Positions 9,262 through 16,715 of a stretch of DNA of 64,000 nucleotides are shown one piece after another. The stretch lies in contig NZ_JBEQZJ010000017.1 in NCBI RefSeq assembly GCF_045223415.1, positions 1 to 64,000 of the forward strand, written 5' to 3'. The position numbers and the translations under genes are program-made. Source of the DNA: Hoskinsella mucinilytica. Lineage in GTDB: Bacteria; Bacillota_I; Bacilli_A; Erysipelotrichales; Erysipelotrichaceae. How positions within the stretch are numbered: the stretch's first letter is position 1; each line of letters begins with the position of its first letter. The notes under the pieces were generated by a model that did no database searches, was not told the origin of the DNA, and saw nothing but the letters and a program-made list of their open reading frames with translations.

Positions 9262-9690
9262 TTATTTAGACTTTTTTTTGTATCTTTCACCATCCAGAAA
9301 AAACATGGTGAAGGTCGCTCTAGATAACAATACATCTTCATCGTTAAATATAAACACTTCATAAACGCCTGTTGTTCTACCGGCTGATATCTCTTGCGCA
9401 ATGCCAATCAGCTTTCCACCTTTTCCCGGTTTTATATAATTGATGGTTCCAGACAACGTCACACTATCTCTACCTGTCGCAAAGCTTGCGGCACCTGCGG
9501 CTGTATCCGCAAGTGAATAAAGCGCTCCGCCATGTACAAAACCATGAACATTCAAAATCTGTTCATCTATGATCATTTCCACTTTCGCATATCCTTCCTT
9601 TACCTCGCTTACATGCATATCATTACTTTGTAGATACATGCTAGAAGAATTCAATCGTGCTTTTAATTCTGCCATTGTTTCTTGTGCCAT
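9262..9690 (-). CDS. PaaI-type hotdog thioesterase
   Basis: 142 residues, single hotdog fold. The motif VHGGALYSLADTAAG (about residues 50-65) is the PaaI/4HBT signature and supports acyl-CoA thioesterase activity; the natural acyl-CoA is unknown. AGGAGG lies 8 bases before the ATG. It is the last clearly chromosomal protein gene before the tRNA and integrase. Confidence 0.85.
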   Translation of the reverse strand: MAQETMAELKARLNSSSMYLQSNDMHVSEVKEGYAKVEMIIDEQILNVHGFVHGGALYSLADTAAGAASFATGRDSVTLSGTINYIKPGKGGKLIGIAQEISAGRTTGVYEVFIFNDEDVLLSRATFTMFFLDGERYKKKSK

Positions 9691-9828
9691 ATGATCAGCC
9701 TCCTGTCTTAACTATTATACCTTATCCTCTTGAAAAGATGAAGAATATGTCTTTTCTTCTAGTATAAAGAACGCTTGTATGGGTATACTGTTCTTACGTG
9801 ATAAAGGCTTACATTTTTCAATTAAGGT

Positions 9829-9857
9829 CTTTAAAATCGAAATAGTTATGGTATAAT
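9829..9857 (+). promoter_or_regulatory. Possible promoter of the tRNA-Arg region
   Basis: A perfect -10 TATAAT lies at 9852-9857 with a weak -35 (CTTTAA, 9829-9834). It reads toward the truncated and the intact tRNA genes. Confidence 0.4.
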
Positions 9858-9918
9858 ATTAACTGCGACTAAAGGTATGCCGTCTTATTAAACTGACTGT
9901 TTCCTCAAAATCACAACT

Positions 9919-9957
9919 ACCCTCATAGTAAAATGGATATTACGAATTCCTCCTAAG
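9919..9957 (+). pseudogene. 5' half of a tRNA-Arg(CCU), cut at the anticodon
   Basis: A 7-base acceptor strand, a TA spacer, a D-arm with paired GTAA/TTAC and loop AATGGATA, and an anticodon loop CTCCTAA with anticodon CCT all look like a tRNA-Arg. The sequence then fails: the bases after the loop cannot close the AATTC anticodon stem, and no T-arm or 3' acceptor strand follows. The octamer TCACAACT precedes both this half and the intact tRNA at 10021. It is probably an attachment-site junction. Confidence 0.6.
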
Positions 9958-10020
9958 CACCCGCATAGGAGGTACCAATTTGTTAGCAAATCTGAGCAAA
10001 AGCCTTAATATTTCACAACT

Positions 10021-10097
10021 GCCCACGTAGCTCAGTTGGATAGAGCGTGCGCCTCCTAAGCGTAAGGTCGGGGATTCAAATTCCTCCGTGGGCGCCA
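10021..10097 (+). tRNA. tRNA-Arg (anticodon CCU)
   Basis: Complete cloverleaf: acceptor GCCCACG/CGTGGGC, D-arm GCTC/GAGC, anticodon stem TGCGC/GCGTA with loop CTCCTAA (anticodon CCT at 10055-10057), T-arm with loop TTCAAAT, discriminator G and encoded CCA. It lies just outside the integrase gene. It shares the block CCTCCTAAGC with the truncated tRNA upstream. Confidence 0.95.
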
Positions 10098-10113
10098 TTT
10101 TAAAGGCTTTTTT

Positions 10114-10148
10114 GACACTTTACATGAAATTGTAAGGTGTCTTTTTTT
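10114..10148 (+). terminator. Terminator after tRNA-Arg
   Basis: GACACTTTACA pairs with TGTAAGGTGTC with one internal mismatch, followed by seven T. Confidence 0.75.
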
Positions 10149-10232
10149 GTTTATGAATATAACTTTTGCATAAAAAGTTTGTGAAATTTTAGCTTAGTAA
10201 TTTTGGTAGAACTCGAACCATACCTTGAATTC

Positions 10233-10262
10233 TTGCTAACAAAATTGCCTGTTTGCTAACAA
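10233..10262 (+). repeat. Two direct repeats TTGCTAACAA, candidate integrase arm sites
   Basis: TTGCTAACAA occurs at 10233-10242 and again at 10253-10262, a 20-base period. A third copy lies inverted at 9980-9989 on the other side of the intact tRNA. The outer bases AATTCTTG and CAAGAATT are also inverted. Position next to the integrase gene fits arm-type binding sites; the function is inferred. Confidence 0.45.
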
Positions 10263-10314
10263 GAATTTTTGTTCCTGTTTTCCACATTCCCAAAAAGAAA
10301 ATAAGAGATACCCC

Positions 10315-11679
10315 TTATTTCTTTAATGCTTCTACTAATTGATTCATCAGTTCCGGATTTTTCTGTAAAGTAGATACCAGTTTATCAACATCTACTTCAA
10401 CTGTTTTATTCTCCTGATCTTTCATACCATTACCTGATTGCGTATAAAAGGTTTCGTCAAACTTCTTAGCATTTAACTTTCTATCTTCATCCAAAATATG
10501 GCTGTAGACCTCTGTTACCATATCAGCCTGTGCATGTCCTGTATCACCTTGTGTTGCTTTAATATCGCCATGATTCAGTTTTAATTTATATGTGGTGCTT
10601 GTATGCCTTAGTGAATGAAATACAATAGGAGGTAACCCTGTCTTTTCAATAAGATGGTTTAATCCATGTCGTATAACGTTATGAGAACAATACCATCCAT
10701 CTTCATAACAGACCACCAATCCAAAATCATAGTATTCGTCCTGAAAAAATTCCTGATATTTTTTCTGTTCCTCTTTCCATTCTCGCAACAGATAGGCTAA
10801 GGTATTTGGTAACCATATCTTTCTTATGCTTGTTTCCGTTTTTGGTTTTTTTAATACCCACTTTAATTTATTCCCTCTTGTGCTTCTCGACGGCAGCACT
10901 TCAATGACACCTTTTTCTCCTAATGCTTCTAACGCTTCAGCAGAAACTGATTCTAATTGACATTCCACGTTGATATGTGCATCTTCATTAGCAATTTCTT
11001 CATCTGTGATATGGACATTCTTCCATTGCAATCCTAGAACCTCACCTAAACGTAATGAACAAGCAAATGCGAGATGAATTGCAACTGCCAACTTAGGATC
11101 CTCACACGCATCTAAAGCCTCAATGATCATATTTGAATTCCAAATATCTCTTTTTGCATATACATGTTTAGGAGGCTTAACTTTTTTGATAACATTTACA
11201 CCAACTAAATCCCATGTTTCTGCTACTCCGAATGCACATTTCAATAATCTATGAATTTGATTTACTGTTCCAGCAGATATATTCTTGCTTTCCTTGAATA
11301 TTTTATTACCGGTACTAGGTGTACGTAATAATTGATGATAATACTTTTCTATCGTCAATGCATTTACTTCCTGAATTTTCAAATCACCAAGAATAGGATT
11401 GATATAGTTATTTATTAATCGTTTGTTTCGAGCATAAGTAGACAAAGACCATTCTTTCAATCCATAAAGCTCAATAAATGATTCTAAAAATTCACGAACA
11501 TTCTGAACACTAGGCGCAATAAAGGTACCTATTTCAATTTTATTTTCAATTTCCGCTTTTCTTGCTCTGGCTTTCTTTAAGGTATCAAAAGCCTCCCACT
11601 TTTGTTTAGATTCTCCATTATCATTTGTATACCGATAAATAACTACAAATGAATTTTTCCTTTTTTGTATAGATGCCAT
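10315..11679 (-). CDS. Tyrosine recombinase (ICE integrase)
   Basis: 454 residues, expected to integrate and excise the element. It has an N-terminal AP2-like arm-binding segment (SIQKRKNSFVVIYRY), a SAM-like core-binding domain, and a catalytic domain with the full set: Arg in ACSLRLGEVLGL, HSLRH, the second His in GDTGH, and the nucleophile Tyr in EVYSHI. The start MASIQK is chosen because AGGAG lies 8 bases upstream; the open frame extends further without a ribosome site. It sits beside tRNA-Arg. Confidence 0.93.
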   Translation of the reverse strand: MASIQKRKNSFVVIYRYTNDNGESKQKWEAFDTLKKARARKAEIENKIEIGTFIAPSVQNVREFLESFIELYGLKEWSLSTYARNKRLINNYINPILGDLKIQEVNALTIEKYYHQLLRTPSTGNKIFKESKNISAGTVNQIHRLLKCAFGVAETWDLVGVNVIKKVKPPKHVYAKRDIWNSNMIIEALDACEDPKLAVAIHLAFACSLRLGEVLGLQWKNVHITDEEIANEDAHINVECQLESVSAEALEALGEKGVIEVLPSRSTRGNKLKWVLKKPKTETSIRKIWLPNTLAYLLREWKEEQKKYQEFFQDEYYDFGLVVCYEDGWYCSHNVIRHGLNHLIEKTGLPPIVFHSLRHTSTTYKLKLNHGDIKATQGDTGHAQADMVTEVYSHILDEDRKLNAKKFDETFYTQSGNGMKDQENKTVEVDVDKLVSTLQKNPELMNQLVEALKK

Positions 11680-11761
11680 ATACATTACTCCTTTCAATAT
11701 CTCAATCATATCCGTAATTAAAAATAAAATCGAATGTGCGATTTGAATAAACAAAAAGGAG

Positions 11762-13075
11762 CTATAACAACTCCTCCTGTAATTTATGTATCAATTTCAT
11801 TTTTAATTTTGGATCATTTTCTATTTGCTCCAGCAATGCTTCTAGATCAGAAGTATCTTTAGGCAGATATGCGTCAAATTTCCTTTTGATTCCTGCATTG
11901 TTAATTTTTTGACTGCCATTTTTGTCATGTGTTTTAGGCTTCACGCTAGTAAACAACAAACATTGTGGGTTCTCTGTATAAAACTTAACAGCATTTGATA
12001 CACCATTTTCGTCTTTCTGAACACCATAATTTTTTAATTTTACTAATGTCAATTCTTTATGCTTCATTTTTTCTTTCACTAAACAGAACAATTTACTAAA
12101 TGATCTTTCTCCATAAGGTATTCCTGTTTCTGTATCAATTACAAATTCATGTTCCATAGAATTTAAGCTAAACATTTTAGCCTGTGTATCCTTCCATAAC
12201 TCAATAACGGGCACTAATAACTGTGGTATCATGATTTTCCTTGGTGTTTCCTTATAAAGAAGTGTAAACGCTGTATTGGTATCTGTGAAGGCTTCATTTT
12301 TAAATTGTTTAATGATTCTTGTTTGATCCATAGCTTGAATCGTATTTAAGTTATACCTTTTTGCAATCTTATTCGAAACAATATAACTATTTTTTCCACA
12401 AAGATGTATATCCTTCCAACACAATCCAAATAATTCACTGATATTCAATCCACAACCAAACAACAAGTGTAATGCTATGAATAACCGTTGATCATCACAA
12501 TATTCAAACATAAGTTTAACATACTCAAGATTCCAGTTATTTTCTATTTTATTCGTTGGTTTACATTTAGGGATAGTAACTGTATGAAACGGATTGTCTT
12601 TTATCAATTTTTCATTAACAAGATAATCAAACGTACCCTTCAACATAGTATAGCAACTGTATAACATAGAATACGGCATATACTCACTTTTCTTTTGATT
12701 TCTTTTTCCGATAGCAGGGAGCTTTTCTAGTTCACTAAGTAATGATTCTGCAAACTCAATATTTATATCTGCTATTGTATTATCTCCTAAAACCTTTCTT
12801 AGATAATTGTTGACGATTCCGATATTTGATTCATAGCGAGATTCGCTCCATATGGATAACCCTATCCTAGATATATACGTATTTAAAAAATCAAGAATTT
12901 TAGTTTGACATGTAAACTGCATTGAGCACTGTTCTTCATTCTCTATCTCGGTTTTTCTTTTGACTGCTTCCTTAAAATCATAAAATGTTTCCCATACTGC
13001 TTTATCCATTCCATTTTTATCTATTACATGATAAATTACAGAAAAGGCTTTTCTTCTTTTAGTTATTACTGCCAT
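11762..13075 (-). CDS. Integrase paralogue lacking catalytic residues
   Basis: 437 residues that follow the same layout as the neighbouring integrase: an N-terminal arm-binding segment (AVITKRRKAFSVIYHVI), a core-binding region, and a similar C-terminal tail (DLEALLEQIENDPKLKMKLI against DVDKLVSTLQKNPELMNQLV). In the catalytic part the Arg motif reads GCGLNISELFGL, with Asn for Arg, and no HxLRH box or tyrosine motif can be found. It should bind DNA but not cut it. The frame is open and has a good ribosome site, so it may be an accessory directionality or architectural protein. Confidence 0.75.
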   Translation of the reverse strand: MAVITKRRKAFSVIYHVIDKNGMDKAVWETFYDFKEAVKRKTEIENEEQCSMQFTCQTKILDFLNTYISRIGLSIWSESRYESNIGIVNNYLRKVLGDNTIADINIEFAESLLSELEKLPAIGKRNQKKSEYMPYSMLYSCYTMLKGTFDYLVNEKLIKDNPFHTVTIPKCKPTNKIENNWNLEYVKLMFEYCDDQRLFIALHLLFGCGLNISELFGLCWKDIHLCGKNSYIVSNKIAKRYNLNTIQAMDQTRIIKQFKNEAFTDTNTAFTLLYKETPRKIMIPQLLVPVIELWKDTQAKMFSLNSMEHEFVIDTETGIPYGERSFSKLFCLVKEKMKHKELTLVKLKNYGVQKDENGVSNAVKFYTENPQCLLFTSVKPKTHDKNGSQKINNAGIKRKFDAYLPKDTSDLEALLEQIENDPKLKMKLIHKLQEELL

Positions 13076-13087
13076 TTTGATTTCCTC

Positions 13088-13273
13088 CTATAAGCTTTCA
13101 CTTAGCCATTTATCAAAGGATTCCTTCGAAATACGAATGCTTGACCCAATTCTTACTGATTTGAACTTATTTTCATTCACAAGCTGATAGGCAGCATTCT
13201 TTCCAATATCTAAAATCTTCATAATCTCTTGAACGGTATAAGTTCTTTTCTCGCAAATAATTGGTTTCTTCAT
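13088..13273 (-). CDS. xis: Excisionase-like helix-turn-helix protein
   Basis: 61 residues with a MerR/excisionase-type HTH (YTVQEIMKILDIGKNAAYQL) and the wing SVRIGSSIRISKESFDKWL. Proteins of this size next to a tyrosine integrase usually bend DNA to favour excision. It lies 12 bases upstream of the inactive integrase paralogue in the same direction. It could instead be a general regulator. Confidence 0.75.
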   Translation of the reverse strand: MKKPIICEKRTYTVQEIMKILDIGKNAAYQLVNENKFKSVRIGSSIRISKESFDKWLSESL

Positions 13274-13367
13274 TCATTTCCGCCCTCCTTTCACTAAATC
13301 TTAATGGTTATGAATAATATACACAAATGTGCGATTCCATCAAAATGACAGTAATAATGTAGCATTG

Positions 13368-13730
13368 TTAAACATTGTACATATTGATACCAAGACTGAT
13401 TACAAGTTTACTTTCAATTTGTTTCATATCTAATCGATCAACTATACCAACATATCCTCTTAATCGAGCCTTATCAATAGTCCTTATTTGCTCTAATAAA
13501 ACTATAGAATCTGTTTTTAAGCCAATAGCTGAAGAAATCATATGGTGTGTAGGTATATTATGCTTAGTGTAAATTTTTGCGGTGATAGCGGCAATAATTG
13601 TTGTAGGACTATACTTATTGCCCATATCATTCTGAATAATAAGCACAGGACGAATACCACCTTGCTCTGATCCAAAACTTGGTTCTAAATCAGCATAGTA
13701 TATTTGTCCTCTATAAACCTGATTAAACAC
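13368..13730 (-). CDS. MazF/PemK-family endoribonuclease toxin
   Basis: 120 residues. YRGQIYYADLEPSFGSEQGGIRPVLIIQND matches the MazF/PemK fold, including the conserved RPVLIIQND strand and a later LLEQIRTIDKARL. The start is a GTG 7 bases after AGGAGG; the ATG 21 bases upstream would contain that ribosome site. I find no MazE-like antitoxin reading frame next to it, so it is an orphan here. Confidence 0.82.
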   Translation of the reverse strand: MFNQVYRGQIYYADLEPSFGSEQGGIRPVLIIQNDMGNKYSPTTIIAAITAKIYTKHNIPTHHMISSAIGLKTDSIVLLEQIRTIDKARLRGYVGIVDRLDMKQIESKLVISLGINMYNV

Positions 13731-13768
13731 ATAGCTACCTCCTCTCCACATCCTAAATAGGTATGTAA

Positions 13769-13827
13769 AACCGTATTCAATTGACTTTTTGAAAAATATA
13801 AAATTTTCATCATAATTGAATACGGTT
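13769..13827. repeat. Perfect 14-base inverted repeat upstream of the MazF gene
   Basis: AACCGTATTCAATT (13769-13782) and its exact complement (13814-13827) enclose 31 AT-rich bases. It lies between the toxin gene and the GC-rich segment. It could be a protein-binding site or a hairpin closing an RNA; there is no T-run typical of a terminator. Confidence 0.6.
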
Positions 13828-13849
13828 ATTGGTTATTTATATTTCTTGT

Positions 13850-14250
13850 TTCTATTCGTCCCTGACCGCCGAAACTGCAATCGTTGATAGGCTGTTTTTG
13901 CATAACAGCTCCATGAGATGGTGATGTTCTTTAAAATGGCGTCCATTCTATCTCCTGCGTGGTTCTCACCCAGCTGCCTGTCATTGCTTGCGACGGAATA
14001 AAACCGCTCTAGCGCCGACTACAGAAGTAGCATTATCCCAGCATTTATCATCGCCTATAGTTGCAAACTATTTTTCAGACAGATAGGTTATTCGCTCACA
14101 TGTTCACATTTTCTGTTCTGCATGGTCATGGCGTATCATCTGATGGGCTTAAAACACTGTTAATGTTATCAAACGATTAGTATTCAGTTATCAAAGAGCT
14201 ATTAGGGATTGTCTTATTTAACCCCTTCACTATATAGCCCAGGAAAACAC
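13850..14250 (-). ncRNA. Candidate structured RNA in a GC-rich gene-free segment
   Basis: About 400 bases with no open frame. My count for 13861-14160 is 137 G+C of 300 (46%), against 17 of 60 (28%) in the gene end at 14281-14340. Read on the minus strand it forms many small hairpins: ATAGTT-TGC-AACTAT, CTAC-TTCT-GTAG, CGG-TTTTATT-CCG, GGT-GAGA-ACC, GCTGTT-ATGCAAA-AACAGC. It follows a sigma-like gene, so the minus strand is the likelier transcript. I could not match it to a known class; group I and II intron cores are absent. Strand and ends are approximate. Confidence 0.5.
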
Positions 14251-14265
14251 CTATTTTCTTACACC

Positions 14266-14691
14266 TTATTGAAAATTCTTTAATTTTTTCTTTAAACGAT
14301 GAATTCTAACATAAATCGTTCCTTCACTTTTGCCAATAATCTGTGAAATTTCTAATACAGAATAGCCCATTACCCTTAATAACAAAATAGATAAGGTTTC
14401 AGGATCTGTTTTTGATAAATAAGCAAATAAAGACTCATTTTCGATATTATTTAATAAATCTTCAACAGATCTAATTTCCTTTTTATCTTGATAAGGCAAA
14501 TTCAAGAAAAATGTGTCTAGAGTTGCAGTTTGTCTGCTTCTGATCCTTCTGTCAGATAAAAACTGTTTATAATCATAATCTCGTAACTGATATATGATAT
14601 TTTCTTCTACTCCTAATTCTCTTAAGAGTTGTTCTTCTCGTTGTTTCCATTCTTTCCATTTTTTTAATTCTAACGATTTATTATAACTCAT
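14266..14691 (-). CDS. Small sigma-like regulator (sigma-70 region 4)
   Basis: 141 residues. The C-terminal half has a sigma region 4 HTH: LLLRVMGYSVLEISQIIGKSEGTIYVRIHRLKKKL. The N-terminal half is charged and helical with no clear region 2, so it may be an autonomous HTH activator rather than a true sigma factor. The start MSYNKS has AAGGAGG 7 bases upstream; the frame is open for 32 more codons without a site. Such genes are common near ICE integrases. Confidence 0.75.
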   Translation of the reverse strand: MSYNKSLELKKWKEWKQREEQLLRELGVEENIIYQLRDYDYKQFLSDRRIRSRQTATLDTFFLNLPYQDKKEIRSVEDLLNNIENESLFAYLSKTDPETLSILLLRVMGYSVLEISQIIGKSEGTIYVRIHRLKKKLKNFQ

Positions 14692-14776
14692 GATATATCC
14701 TCCTTCATTTCGTTTTTCAACTAATGAAGAAGGTGGCGGTGCACGTATTTGATAATAACAGTGTCGAGGATCTAAA

Positions 14777-15127
14777 CTACCGATCAATATAAAATAGACC
14801 GTCTATCTCGTGAAGTTCAACAACTTTTACATCCAGCATTTCGCAGAATAGTTTTAACTCTTGATATTGACTATCATCAACAAGTAATCTAGTTTTATCT
14901 GCTACGATAACAACACCAATATCTCCTCGGTTAACATGAGTTCTAATTGAATTTACAGCGCTTGAATGTGGATCTTCCCCAGTACTAACTTCCTTTCTTC
15001 TCCCAAATACTGAGTAATACATCCCTTCAAGATGATTCAGAATCTTGTCTTTTTGATACTCTAGCAAGATTCTTTCTGATTCATTAGAAACTTTACTATG
15101 AATCCAAATACATAAATAACGTTCCAT
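14777..15127 (-). CDS. Small protein resembling a serine-recombinase catalytic domain
   Basis: 116 residues. CIWIHSKVSNESERILLEYQKDKI lines up with the N-terminal (YxRVSTxxQ...SLExQ) part of resolvases, and GDIGVVIVADKTRLLVDD with the (V)VWDxSRLxR segment. A serine (about residue 15) is kept, but the preceding arginine is lysine and there is no C-terminal DNA-binding domain, so strand exchange is unlikely. It lies between two sigma-like regulator genes on the same strand and could be a regulatory partner. Family assignment by eye only. Confidence 0.5.
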   Translation of the reverse strand: MERYLCIWIHSKVSNESERILLEYQKDKILNHLEGMYYSVFGRRKEVSTGEDPHSSAVNSIRTHVNRGDIGVVIVADKTRLLVDDSQYQELKLFCEMLDVKVVELHEIDGLFYIDR

Positions 15128-15175
15128 AAGACGTTCCTCCTTGTGAAGATTTCCTCTTCAAACAAGTAAGGACAA

Positions 15176-15628
15176 TCAAAGTTCTTCCTGCTCAAAAAAA
15201 ACACGCAGTTTTTTTAAAATTTTCATTTTCCGATAATGTAATGTAGAAAAAGGAATATGTAAAAGGTTTGCTAGTTCTCTCTCTGTTTTCTCATAAAAAT
15301 AAATTTCAATCACAATCATCCTATCTTCAAATGATAACTGATTTAATGCATAATATAATTTATGTTTTAAAAACTTTTTATGTATTTGTAATACTATATC
15401 GTTATTAAATTTATTATTTAAACATGAAAAGGAAATATCCATATTCCCACAAAAATAAATATGCTTATCTCTTTTCATATCTCTAAGTTTTTTTCTATAA
15501 CTATTTCTACAAACTGCATAAATTTCTCTACTTACTTTGATCTTTATTTTATGTATACAGATGTAATAAGAAATTTTATCATTATTTCTTTGAATCCAAA
15601 AATCGTATCTATTATAATCATTTTTCAT
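15176..15628 (-). CDS. Sigma-like regulator of conjugative elements
   Basis: 150 residues. The segment KIKVSREIYAVCRNSYRKKLRDMKRDK resembles the N-terminal part of small sigma-like proteins common in ICEs, and the C-terminus has a sigma region 4 HTH (ALNQLSFEDRMIVIEIYFYEKTERELANLLHIPFSTLHYRKMKILK). The start MKNDYN is chosen for AGGAG just upstream. It probably controls element genes; the target promoter is unknown. Confidence 0.72.
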   Translation of the reverse strand: MKNDYNRYDFWIQRNNDKISYYICIHKIKIKVSREIYAVCRNSYRKKLRDMKRDKHIYFCGNMDISFSCLNNKFNNDIVLQIHKKFLKHKLYYALNQLSFEDRMIVIEIYFYEKTERELANLLHIPFSTLHYRKMKILKKLRVFFEQEEL

Positions 15629-15695
15629 GTATTTCTCCTTTCTTCTTCCGATAAATCCTGAAGAAGAATGGAGGTGATCTTGGTAAAGTTTTAAG

Positions 15696-15743
15696 ACAAA
15701 AAAAAACAAGCAGATATGAATATTTAATGTGGCTCTGCTTGTT
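15696..15743 (-). terminator. Terminator downstream of the agr locus
   Basis: On the minus strand AACAAGCAGA and TCTGCTTGTT (15743-15734 with 15714-15705) form a perfect 10-base-pair stem followed by a run of T. It separates agr from the sigma-like gene. Confidence 0.8.
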
Positions 15744-15927
15744 CAAAGTATAAAAAAATGCTAATATACCATTGTTTATATTAATTCCAACTATCTTTTT
15801 TAATATTATCTTTCTAATCGATATATCCTCGTTTTGTCGTTTATATAATAAAAAATCCATTGGCATAAACTTCTCAATATAAGGAAGAATTTGCTAATGG
15901 AATATACCTAAAATCATATATATCATT

Positions 15928-16494
15928 TTAATTTATATAATAACCAAACAAAATGTTTATAGAGTTCAAAAGTAAACTCCCTAAAACAATATTGTTATAA
16001 GTATACTGCTTTAGATAAGCGAATATAATTAATTCAATAGCTATAATAAATAACGCTTTATAATTCATTTTCTTAAAAAATATATATTGATCATTATTTA
16101 TTGATTTGTTTTGGGACTGAATAGGACAGTATCGAGCAATTATGATGCATAAAAGCAAGATACTTGGCAAAATAAGGATTGGATTAAGAATATAGGCTTT
16201 AAAAACTAAAGGAAAAGCCACAAAAACAATAATGCTAACTGTTAAACATAGATATTTATTATTTAAATGTAATCCTCCTGAATAAATACGAATAATCAAA
16301 AAGTTTAAAAAAAATAAAATTGCTTCTATAAAAGAATCTGTAAAATAGCTAATCACAAATATTATAATGAAAGTACAAGTATATAACTTTAAAATTTCAA
16401 GACCATACTCATAAATATCTAATTCATCATTACTGATAACATTTGATTCTATTAAACTATTTAAGATGAATGATTTTACTTTTCTTTCTTGCAT
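15928..16494 (-). CDS. agrB: AgrB-type peptide-processing membrane protease
   Basis: 188 residues with about five membrane segments. The AgrB active-site block is present as RIYSGGLHLNNKYLC: His and Cys are 7 residues apart, as in AgrB. A second family landmark, CPIQSQNKSINNDQ, follows. The enzyme cleaves the AgrD C-terminal tail and forms the thiolactone ring at the membrane. Its ATG overlaps the end of agrD by 19 bases, which suggests coupled translation. Confidence 0.88.
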   Translation of the reverse strand: MQERKVKSFILNSLIESNVISNDELDIYEYGLEILKLYTCTFIIIFVISYFTDSFIEAILFFLNFLIIRIYSGGLHLNNKYLCLTVSIIVFVAFPLVFKAYILNPILILPSILLLCIIIARYCPIQSQNKSINNDQYIFFKKMNYKALFIIAIELIIFAYLKQYTYNNIVLGSLLLNSINILFGYYIN

Positions 16495-16622
16495 TTATAT
16501 TTCTCTAAAATTTTTGGTTCCACAGGTTGATACCACACACAACATCCTGAACTATTAACAGTTTTTTTTGCTACAGTTACTAATGATAAAGCTGTTAATT
16601 TTTTTATCATATTTTTTTTCAT
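16476..16622 (-). CDS. agrD: AgrD-type autoinducing peptide precursor
   Basis: A 48-residue frame missed by length cut-offs, with a strong GGAGGG site. It has the AgrD layout: a basic amphipathic leader (MKKNMIKKLTALSLV), a core SSGCCVWYQ, and a Pro/Glu-rich charged tail (PVEPKILEKYK). A five-residue thiolactone CVWYQ, closed through the second Cys, is predicted by analogy with CLWFT of Clostridium perfringens; the first of the two adjacent cysteines is the alternative. It overlaps agrB by 19 bases. Confidence 0.87.
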   Translation of the reverse strand: MKKNMIKKLTALSLVTVAKKTVNSSGCCVWYQPVEPKILEKYKCKKEK

Positions 16623-16643
16623 AATACACCCTCCTCATATAAA

Positions 16644-16711
16644 AGTATATCTTAAATTTTACTTAATCGATACATATAAAGCATAACTAACTTGATTTTG
16701 ACATAAGTTGC
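16644..16711 (-). promoter_or_regulatory. agrD promoter region with paired AgrA-like repeats
   Basis: CATAACTAACTT starts at 16682 and the related CATAAGTTGC at 16702, exactly 20 bases apart. A -10 TATACT (16649-16644, minus strand) precedes agrD with a poor -35, which fits a promoter needing an activator. The same repeat pair with the same 20-base period occurs at 18981-19010. Confidence 0.6.
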
Positions 16712-16715
16712 AACT

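Noticed and set aside
11680..11754. N-terminal extension of the integrase
   Set aside because: The AGGAG site and family start MASIQKRK place the start at 11679; the extension is a chance open frame.
13850..14250. Group I or group II intron, or IscB/TnpB-type guide RNA
   Set aside because: No domain V hairpin or group I P/Q/R/S cores, and no adjacent nuclease gene of the IscB or TnpB families.
15618..15866. 82-residue minus-strand frame upstream of the sigma-like gene
   Set aside because: It crosses the agr terminator, has no ribosome site and overlaps the start of a better gene.
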